From positions 10,582 to 17,775 of the forward strand of contig DJBN01000114.1 in NCBI GenBank assembly GCA_002430075.1: a DNA stretch of 7,194 bases. Reading direction: 5' to 3'. This stretch comes from Actinobacteria bacterium UBA5975. GTDB taxonomy: Bacteria > Actinomycetota > Actinomycetes > Nanopelagicales > Nanopelagicaceae. Of this stretch, positions 1 through 4,587 are shown piece by piece. The position numbers and the translations under genes are program-made. The notes below the pieces were generated by a model, which saw only the letters and a list, made by a program, of their open reading frames with translations, made no database searches and was not told the DNA's origin. Every line of letters begins with the position of its first letter. Positions within the stretch are counted from its first letter, which is position 1.

Positions 1-521
1 TCGCTACTTTCAGATCCGATCGCCATACAAATTAAGGCAACGCCGAAGAAAATTGCAGCTCCTAGCGCGAGCAAGACAGGTTTGACAGGAAGACCTTGAG
101 AAAGTTCTGGGCCAGTTGCCAGGAAGCCTCCAACGAGAGCTGCGATAACTCCTATGCTCACAATGGCTGAAAGTTGATCACCTTTAATAAAAATCGCATA
201 AGATAATGGAATCAGTGCGCCAAGTGAACTGATGGGCGAGACAACACCCATTCGCCCCATTGATAGGGCCCCATAGAGACAAAGTAGACCTGCATAACCA
301 GCTAATCCTGCATAGATTCCTGGCAGGAAATATCCGTTACTGCCGAAAGCAACAGCTCGCCACGAAGCAGTAGTGAGCACAAGGGTTGCACCTACGATGA
401 AGCCAATCGCCTGACTGGATGCAAGAACTGCAATTGCGGGAAAATTTTTACTTAATTTTCCTGCATGATAATCAGCGCTACCCCAGAGCGCGCTCGATAA
501 AAGCGCCAGAATGCCAGCCAT
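1..521 (-). CDS. EamA/DMT-family membrane transporter, N-terminal part (runs off the left edge)
   Basis: This is a predicted inner-membrane transporter of the drug/metabolite transporter superfamily. The family usually has ten helices in two EamA repeats; the substrate cannot be told from sequence. Reading the minus strand from ATG at 521 gives 173 open codons to the edge, about half to two-thirds of a normal protein. The N-terminus (MAGILALLSSALWGSADY) carries the typical first helix ending in WGS-D. Further hydrophobic stretches lie near residues 28-50, 64-85, 92-112, 118-136 and 147-168, so about six helices are visible. The segment GRMGVVSPISSLGALIPL (residues 89-106) resembles the conserved VSP...P region of the EamA repeat. 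In-frame alternative starts are TTG at 530 and GTG at 560; an in-frame stop lies just beyond, at 566-564. I prefer 521 because the first helix begins there. The gene is divergent from the DUF3000 gene. Family is well supported, function is not. Confidence 0.85.
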   Translation of the reverse strand, partial: MAGILALLSSALWGSADYHAGKLSKNFPAIAVLASSQAIGFIVGATLVLTTASWRAVAFGSNGYFLPGIYAGLAGYAGLLCLYGALSMGRMGVVSPISSLGALIPLSYAIFIKGDQLSAIVSIGVIAALVGGFLATGPELSQGLPVKPVLLALGAAIFFGVALICMAIGSESS

Positions 522-529
522 AATCCGCA

Positions 530-535
530 ACTCTA
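530..535 (-). promoter_or_regulatory. Possible -10 element for the EamA transporter gene
   Basis: On the minus strand TAGAGT (535 to 530) fits TANNNT and ends eight bases before ATG 521, so a leaderless or nearly leaderless transcript is possible. There is no convincing -35 and only weak purine-rich sequence upstream of the ATG. A second candidate, TAAAGT (582-577), would serve the alternative GTG start at 560. Support is weak. Confidence 0.2.
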
Positions 536-580
536 CAGGCCCTAAGCTCCAACCTCCCACGAATCAAATGCCTTCAACTT

Positions 581-593
581 TAGAATTAACCAG
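581..593 (+). promoter_or_regulatory. Candidate leaderless promoter for the DUF3000 gene
   Basis: The hexamer TAGAAT (581-586) fits the actinobacterial -10 form TANNNT and ends six bases before the GTG at 593. Transcription would therefore begin at or next to the start codon, giving a leaderless mRNA, a common class in Actinobacteria. No good -35 is seen at the usual distance, and no Shine-Dalgarno sequence precedes either GTG 593 or ATG 602, which fits leaderless initiation. This is inference from spacing only. Confidence 0.4.
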
Positions 594-1177
594 TGAAGTC
601 GATGCTTTCCTTTGATGAGATGATTGAACTTCTTCGTACCTTCACTCCACGTAACGAAATTACTCTTGAGGAAGTTCCTGCTCCACAAAAATTAGCGACG
701 TATTCTTTTGCTTTTACGGCAGATATTTCAAACGGTCTCACTGGGGATGCAGAGGATGAGGTTGCCTCCGGTCGCTTTGTTTTACTTCACGAACCTGGTG
801 GGCAAGATACATGGGAAGGTGACTTCCGTTGCGTCACTTTTATGCGTGCAGATGTCGATAGTCAGATGCAAGAAGATCCACTCTTGCCTGAAGTTGGCTG
901 GAACTGGCTCTTAGATTCATTGCAAGCAACAGGAGCGAGATTGAACGCTCCGAGTGGAACGGTGACGCGAGTATCAAGTGCCTCCTTTGGAAAGTTATCC
1001 CCCCGCAACGATGATTCTGAAATAGAAATCAGAGCTTCATGGTCTCCAGTTATTAAATCAGTCGAAGAAATATTTTCTCATGTAGAAGGATGGTGCAACC
1101 TCATGACTGAAGTTGCCGGACTTCCACCGATTCCCGATGGAGTTGCATCCATTAGTTCTGCTCGTCGACGTGTCTGA
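593..1177 (+). CDS. DUF3000 family protein (actinobacterial, unknown function)
   Basis: A conserved protein of 194 residues whose family is found essentially only in Actinobacteria and has no assigned biochemical role. The visible family blocks, in order, are EEVPAPQKLA (residues 26-35), GRFVLLHEPGG and TWEGDFRCVTFMRADV (60-88), DPLLPEVGWNWLLDSL (95-110), and HVEGWCNLMTEVAGLPP (163-179) near the C-terminus, followed by a basic tail ending ARRRV. There is no signal peptide or membrane segment, so it should be cytosolic. Length matches the family. The reading frame opens at 590 after a TAA at 587-589, so the start must be GTG 593, ATG 602 or a later ATG at 617. GTG 593 is preferred because it sits six bases after a TANNNT box. 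Its 3' end overlaps the likely GTG start of the ribonuclease D gene by 8 bp, so the two are probably co-transcribed and coupled in translation, the one functional hint from context. Confidence 0.9.
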   Translation: MKSMLSFDEMIELLRTFTPRNEITLEEVPAPQKLATYSFAFTADISNGLTGDAEDEVASGRFVLLHEPGGQDTWEGDFRCVTFMRADVDSQMQEDPLLPEVGWNWLLDSLQATGARLNAPSGTVTRVSSASFGKLSPRNDDSEIEIRASWSPVIKSVEEIFSHVEGWCNLMTEVAGLPPIPDGVASISSARRRV

Positions 1178-2447
1178 AGTCGAAGAAGAACAGGCGCCAA
1201 CTCCACTTCTGCATCCCGCGGAAGGCGTTCCTTCAATTATCGATACCGAAGCAGCCTTCGATGTAGCGTTAACTCAATTGACAGCCGGCCATGGTCCCTT
1301 CGCCTTTGATGCAGAGCGAGCATCTGGATATAAATACAGTGCGCGCGCATATCTGATTCAAATTAAGAGAGCAGGCGGTGGACTTCATCTGATTGATCCG
1401 ATTCCTTTTGGCCCAGGACATCGATGCTTTACAGCCCTGAATTCGATGATTTCAGATCAAGAGGTAATTTTGCATGCAAGCACTCAGGATCTGCCTTGTC
1501 TTCGTGAAGTCGGCATTTTTCCCCAGACTCTCTTCGATACCGAATTAGGTGGTCGTATCGCAGGTCTTGCTCGCGTTGGGCTAGGTCCTCTCCTTGAATC
1601 TCTCATGGGTGCATCACTTGCAAAAGAACATTCGGCAGTTGATTGGTCAAAACGTCCCCTGCCCCATGATTGGCTCAATTACGCAGCCCTTGATGTAGAA
1701 CTACTGATTGAATTGCGAGATAAGGTTTATCAACTATTAGTCGATGCAGAAAAATGGAGCTGGGCTGAAGAGGATTTTGCCGCAATCATTAACGCCCCAG
1801 AACCTGCGCCCCGCATTGACCCATGGCGTCGAACCTCTGGAATGCATAAGGTAAAGAAACGTAACCACATGGCAGTTATTCGCCAGCTATGGCAAGCGCG
1901 TAATGAACTTGCTCAGGAGCAAGACATTTCTCCTGGTCGCCTGCTTTCAGATGCAGCAATAACAGAGATTGCTCTTGCATCCGATAAGGATCCGATTACA
2001 AATCGCAAGCATCTTGAAAAGATCCTTCGCCCCCTGGGATTGCGAGCGCGCTGGCTAGAAAACGCTGCCATATGGATAAGTTGCATTACAGATGCCGTAG
2101 CTCTTCCTGAAGATCAATGGCCAGAGGCGCGTAGCAAGAGCGATGCCATGCCGCCAATCAAGATTTGGCGCGAGCGCTTTCCTGAAAAGTTTGCGCCTCT
2201 ATCACATGCCCGTTTTAACTTGCAGGTTCGGGCTGAAGAGCTCTCGATTCCACTTGAAAATATGATTAGCCCAGAACTCGTCCGTCGTATCTGCTGGCAA
2301 CCTCCGACGATTTCAGTCTTTGAGGCTCTGTGCTCCATGGGAGCCCGCCGCTGGCAGGCAGAGATTGCATCCCCCATCCTGGAGGCAGCCCTTCTTGAGA
2401 CCGATCCCTTAGAAATCGTAGTAGAAGAGGCGCAGACCCAGGAGTGA
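1170..2447 (+). CDS. rnd: Ribonuclease D-like 3'-5' exoribonuclease with HRDC domain
   Basis: A 425-residue DEDDy-type 3'-5' exonuclease that trims RNA 3' ends such as tRNA precursors in the cytosol. The catalytic set is complete. Motif I is FDAERASGYKY with D47 and E49, motif II is HASTQDLPCL with D107, and motif III is NYAALD with Y171 and D175; the four acidic residues bind two metal ions in this family. An HRDC domain, a helical nucleic-acid-binding module, covers about residues 231-299 (KKRNHMAVIRQLWQARNELA onward). The length and the opening LLHPAEGVPSI resemble actinobacterial RNase D proteins. The frame is open upstream, with possible starts TTG 1113 and ATG 1137. GTG 1170 is chosen because it places the usual roughly ten residues before the conserved LL-P-G-P segment and gives only an 8-bp overlap with the DUF3000 gene. 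No clear Shine-Dalgarno precedes it, consistent with translational coupling. The TGA stop forms the first bases of the downstream inverted repeat. Confidence 0.92.
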   Translation: MSEVEEEQAPTPLLHPAEGVPSIIDTEAAFDVALTQLTAGHGPFAFDAERASGYKYSARAYLIQIKRAGGGLHLIDPIPFGPGHRCFTALNSMISDQEVILHASTQDLPCLREVGIFPQTLFDTELGGRIAGLARVGLGPLLESLMGASLAKEHSAVDWSKRPLPHDWLNYAALDVELLIELRDKVYQLLVDAEKWSWAEEDFAAIINAPEPAPRIDPWRRTSGMHKVKKRNHMAVIRQLWQARNELAQEQDISPGRLLSDAAITEIALASDKDPITNRKHLEKILRPLGLRARWLENAAIWISCITDAVALPEDQWPEARSKSDAMPPIKIWRERFPEKFAPLSHARFNLQVRAEELSIPLENMISPELVRRICWQPPTISVFEALCSMGARRWQAEIASPILEAALLETDPLEIVVEEAQTQE

Positions 2448-2482
2448 TGAATTACGCAACGCTGGAGTTGCGTAATTCATCA
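2445..2482 (+). terminator. Perfect 16-bp inverted repeat after rnd, likely terminator-type hairpin without T-tract
   Basis: The left arm TGATGAATTACGCAAC (2445-2460) and right arm GTTGCGTAATTCATCA (2467-2482) are exact reverse complements, separated by the six-base loop GCTGGA. The arm begins with the rnd stop codon. Sixteen uninterrupted pairs would make a very stable RNA hairpin in the rnd transcript. No T-run follows on either strand, so it is not a textbook intrinsic terminator. It may act as a U-less terminator or an mRNA 3'-end stabiliser, or as a DNA dyad bound by a regulator of efeU. Confidence 0.7.
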
Positions 2483-2503
2483 AGGTGAATTAACCTCCCC
2501 CTA
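2468..2503 (+). promoter_or_regulatory. Candidate leaderless promoter of efeU
   Basis: TTGCGT (2468-2473) as -35 and TAACCT (2491-2496) as TANNNT-type -10 are separated by 17 bp, and the -10 ends six bases before ATG 2503. This would start transcription at or beside the A of the start codon. The six-base gap is the same as upstream of GTG 593. The -35 lies within the right arm of the inverted repeat. The only Shine-Dalgarno-like run, AAGGTGA (2482-2488), is 14 bases from the ATG, too far for efficient use, which favours leaderless initiation. The -10 is a poor match to TATAAT beyond its ends, so this is moderate to weak evidence. Confidence 0.4.
2483..2496. promoter_or_regulatory. 14-bp imperfect palindrome over the efeU -10, possible operator
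   Basis: AGGTGAATTAACCT pairs with its own reverse complement at 12 of 14 positions (AGGT-n-AATT-n-ACCT). It covers the proposed -10 just upstream of an iron permease gene, where a repressor would block transcription. The AGGT/ACCT half-sites recall the DtxR/IdeR iron box, but here they are six bases apart rather than the seven in that consensus, so it is not a canonical site. Its role as an operator is inference from position. Confidence 0.3.
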
Positions 2504-3324
2504 TGCTCAGTACATTCATCATCGCCCTTCGTGAAGGGTTAGAAGCCGCCCTCATCGTCGGCATCCTTGTCGCCTATCTAGTCAAGACCGAGCGACGCAG
2601 CCATCTGAAAGCGCTCTGGACCGGTGTGGCAACTGCTATCGCTGCAAGCCTGGCCCTGGGTGCATTCCTGAGCTTTACCTCCGCTGAACTCTCTTCCCGC
2701 GGCGAAGAGCTCTTTGCTGGCACAACCTCCTTTGTAGCCGTCGCCCTGGTTACCTGGATGGTCTTCTGGATGAAGCGCACAGCGCGTAGTCTTCGCGATG
2801 AGCTCCATGGCAAGGCAGAGGCTGCAGTAACTACTGGCCCTGTTGCTTTAGCATTTGTCGCATTCTTCGCCGTTGCTCGAGAGGGCCTTGAAACATCACT
2901 CTTTCTCTACACAAACTTTCGCACTGTCGGCGCTTTCTCAACAGCGACTCTCGGACTCGTACTGGGGCTAGCTCTTGCTGTCGGCCTTGGATTTGGAATT
3001 TATAAGAGAGCAGTCAAGATCAACCTCTCTCGCTTCTTTACCTACTCAGGAATCGCGCTCATCATCGTGGCTGCAGGCGTTCTTTCTTATGGAGTTCATG
3101 AATTCCAGGAATTTGGCCTCCTGCCGGCTCCAGATGCCTTTGCGTGGGATGTCACTGCCTGGATGCCTAAAGAGTCATTTATCGCAGCCTTCCTAGGTGG
3201 AACCATTGGTTTTGATACAACAACCTCATGGTTGCAACTTCTGATCTGGAGCAGCTACCTTGTTGCAACGCTGGTTACCTATCTAGCTCCTGCGAAGAAG
3301 GCGAAAACCCTTCTGGCTGCATAG
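2503..3324 (+). CDS. efeU: FTR1-family high-affinity iron permease (EfeU-like)
   Basis: A 273-residue integral membrane iron permease, close to the length of Escherichia coli EfeU. Both signature REGLE (REXXE) motifs that bind iron in this family are present: residues 10-14 (ALREGLEAAL, in the first helix) and 126-130 (AREGLETSLF). About seven hydrophobic helices are visible, near residues 3-25, 40-60, 74-90, 112-136, 145-166, 180-197 and 244-262, joined by charged loops. HEFQE at 199-203 is a further acidic group after helix six. EfeU normally works with the periplasmic or lipid-anchored EfeO and the peroxidase EfeB, but neither is in this window; the gene stands between rnd and fadA, unrelated in role. 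ATG 2503 is supported by the first REGLE motif lying at residue 10, as in the family. Regulation by iron is likely in principle, and a small palindrome over the proposed -10 is the only visible candidate operator. Confidence 0.93.
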   Translation: MLSTFIIALREGLEAALIVGILVAYLVKTERRSHLKALWTGVATAIAASLALGAFLSFTSAELSSRGEELFAGTTSFVAVALVTWMVFWMKRTARSLRDELHGKAEAAVTTGPVALAFVAFFAVAREGLETSLFLYTNFRTVGAFSTATLGLVLGLALAVGLGFGIYKRAVKINLSRFFTYSGIALIIVAAGVLSYGVHEFQEFGLLPAPDAFAWDVTAWMPKESFIAAFLGGTIGFDTTTSWLQLLIWSSYLVATLVTYLAPAKKAKTLLAA

Positions 3325-3332
3325 CCTTTTTT
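3296..3332 (+). terminator. Weak intrinsic terminator-like structure at the efeU 3' end
   Basis: Two adjacent small hairpins precede a T6 run. AGAAGG (3296-3301) pairs with CCTTCT (3309-3314), and GGCT (3315-3318) pairs with AGCC (3323-3326) around the loop GCAT. TTTTTT occupies 3327-3332. The second stem is only four pairs and includes part of the efeU stop codon (TAG 3322-3324). Order and placement fit a terminator between efeU and fadA, but the short stem makes it uncertain. Confidence 0.4.
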
Positions 3333-3344
3333 ACTACTGGCGGG

Positions 3345-3361
3345 TAACCTAGCAACATACT
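3345..3361 (+). promoter_or_regulatory. Possible -10 region of the fadAB operon
   Basis: Two candidate -10 hexamers lie in the 57-bp gap before fadA: TAACCT (3345-3350), the same hexamer proposed before efeU, and CATACT (3356-3361), which matches TATAAT at four of six positions. Neither has a recognisable -35. Either would give a leader of about 15-30 bases carrying the fadA Shine-Dalgarno. A fadAB promoter here is expected if the upstream T6 structure terminates efeU. Confidence 0.25.
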
Positions 3362-3370
3362 CACCAGAAG

Positions 3371-3377
3371 AAGGAAG
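3371..3377 (+). promoter_or_regulatory. Ribosome binding site of fadA
   Basis: AAGGAAG, purine-rich and containing AGGA at 3372-3375, lies about six bases before ATG 3382. It is the clearest Shine-Dalgarno in the window and fixes the fadA start. It contrasts with the SD-less starts of the DUF3000 gene and rnd and the poorly spaced SD of efeU. Confidence 0.75.
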
Positions 3378-3381
3378 TCTC

Positions 3382-4587
3382 ATGTCCCGAAGCGTTGTCC
3401 TTGTCGATGCAGTTCGCACACCTTTTGGAAAGGCCGGCAGTATGTATGCCGGTACTCGCGCCGATGACCTTATGGTCCGCGCAATGCGTGGGCTCTTAGA
3501 GCGAAACCCCAAGGTTGCACCGGATGCAATTGAAGATGTTGCCATCGCTGCTGCAACACAGACTGGTGATCAAGGAATGAATATCGGTCGTAGCGCAACG
3601 CTTCTTGCAGGTCTTCCTAAAACCGTTCCTGGGTATTCGATAGATCGCTGGTGCGCAGGTGCGCTAACTGCAACAACAACTATCGCTGGAGCTATCGCGA
3701 TGGGTGCAATTGATATTGCAATCGCAGGTGGCGTTGAACATATGGGAAATCATCCAATGGGCGAACTCATGGATCCCAATCCACGTTATTTGGCAGAAAA
3801 ACTTGTTGAACAAGATGCGCTCGCCATGGGTGCAACAGCTGAACGTCTTCATGATCGCTTTCCTCAATTAACAAAAGAACGCGCAGATCGTTACGCCCTT
3901 AATTCGCAAATCAAAACTGCCCAGGCTTATGCAGATGGAAAGATTCAGCGCGACTTAATTCCGACTGCGGCGCGAAGTGCAGAACTTGGTTGGGGTATTG
4001 CAACCATTGATGAAGGGCCACGACCAACAACGACAATGGAGGGACTTGCTGGTTTAAAGACTCCCTTTCGTCCAGCAGGTCGCGTCACTGCAGGAAACTC
4101 ATCAGGGCTTAACGATGGTGCAACTGCAGCGTTATTGGCTAGTGAAGAGAAAGCTCTCGAACTTGGGCTAACTATTAAGGCGCGCCTTGTGACCTTTGCC
4201 TTTGCAGGCGTGGAACCTGAAGTGATGGGTTACGGACCAGTTCCTGCAACTATTAAAGCTCTTGATAAAGCTGGACTTGTAATTGGCGATATTGGAGCCT
4301 TTGAAATTAACGAAGCATTTGCAGTTCAGGTATTAGCTTTCCTTGATCACTTTGCAATCGCAGATGATGATCCGCGCGTTAATCCCTATGGTGGCGCAAT
4401 TGCTGTCGGACATCCCTTGGCATCATCTGGTGTGCGCCTGATGCTTAATTTGGCGCGAACATTTGAAGAGAAGTTAGATGTGCGTTATGGCATTACAACA
4501 ATGTGTATCGGTCTTGGAATGGGTGGCACAGTCATCTGGGAGAACCCACACTGGAACGGTACAGCGAGCACTGGAGCAGAACGCTAA
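3382..4587 (+). CDS. fadA: Thiolase, acetyl-CoA C-acyltransferase (beta-oxidation beta subunit)
   Basis: A 401-residue thiolase that would cleave 3-ketoacyl-CoA with CoA to acetyl-CoA and a shortened acyl-CoA, the last step of beta-oxidation, in the cytosol. The N-terminus [14 protein letters not shown] is typical. The nucleophile is C91 in [21 protein letters not shown] (238-247) and EINEAFA (308-314) are conserved family segments, H344 lies in [10 protein letters not shown], and C375 in [11 protein letters not shown] is the second catalytic cysteine. The CAGALTA and [10 protein letters not shown] forms differ from the more common C-S-SG-Q and GHP-G-SGAR patterns but, from memory, mark a thiolase subfamily of actinobacteria found beside fadB, so activity should be intact. 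ATG 3382 has a good Shine-Dalgarno. The TAA stop overlaps the fadB ATG by one base (TAATG), so the pair is an operon with coupled translation and the products probably form one complex. A biosynthetic acetyl-CoA acetyltransferase is the alternative, made less likely by the fadB partner. Confidence 0.92.
   Translation: MSRSVVLVDAVRTPFGKAGSMYAGTRADDLMVRAMRGLLERNPKVAPDAIEDVAIAAATQTGDQGMNIGRSATLLAGLPKTVPGYSIDRWCAGALTATTTIAGAIAMGAIDIAIAGGVEHMGNHPMGELMDPNPRYLAEKLVEQDALAMGATAERLHDRFPQLTKERADRYALNSQIKTAQAYADGKIQRDLIPTAARSAELGWGIATIDEGPRPTTTMEGLAGLKTPFRPAGRVTAGNSSGLNDGATAALLASEEKALELGLTIKARLVTFAFAGVEPEVMGYGPVPATIKALDKAGLVIGDIGAFEINEAFAVQVLAFLDHFAIADDDPRVNPYGGAIAVGHPLASSGVRLMLNLARTFEEKLDVRYGITTMCIGLGMGGTVIWENPHWNGTASTGAER

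Noticed and set aside
568..615. A 15-codon open frame from ATG 568 overlapping the DUF3000 start in another frame, as a possible leader peptide.
   Set aside because: It has no ribosome binding site or recognisable content, and it would lie mostly upstream of the transcript start if GTG 593 is leaderless.
1113..1169. Longer ribonuclease D starts at TTG 1113 or ATG 1137.
   Set aside because: They overlap the DUF3000 gene by 41-65 bp and add residues not expected in the family; GTG 1170 gives the usual N-terminus.
2483..2496. Canonical DtxR/IdeR iron box upstream of efeU.
   Set aside because: The half-sites AGGT and ACCT are separated by six bases, not the seven of the 19-bp consensus, and the flanking TTA/TAA positions match poorly. 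Kept only as an unspecified operator-like palindrome.
2574..2813. Antisense open frames of 76-79 codons inside efeU, and similar ones inside rnd, fadA and fadB.
   Set aside because: They are low-complexity, Ser/Arg/Ala-rich translations without motifs or start signals and lie opposite well-identified genes; they are codon-bias shadows.
4503..4586. Longer fadB start at ATG 4503 adding 28 residues.
   Set aside because: The extension lies wholly within the fadA coding region, has no family similarity, and the ATG at 4587 forms a typical TAATG overlap with the fadA stop.
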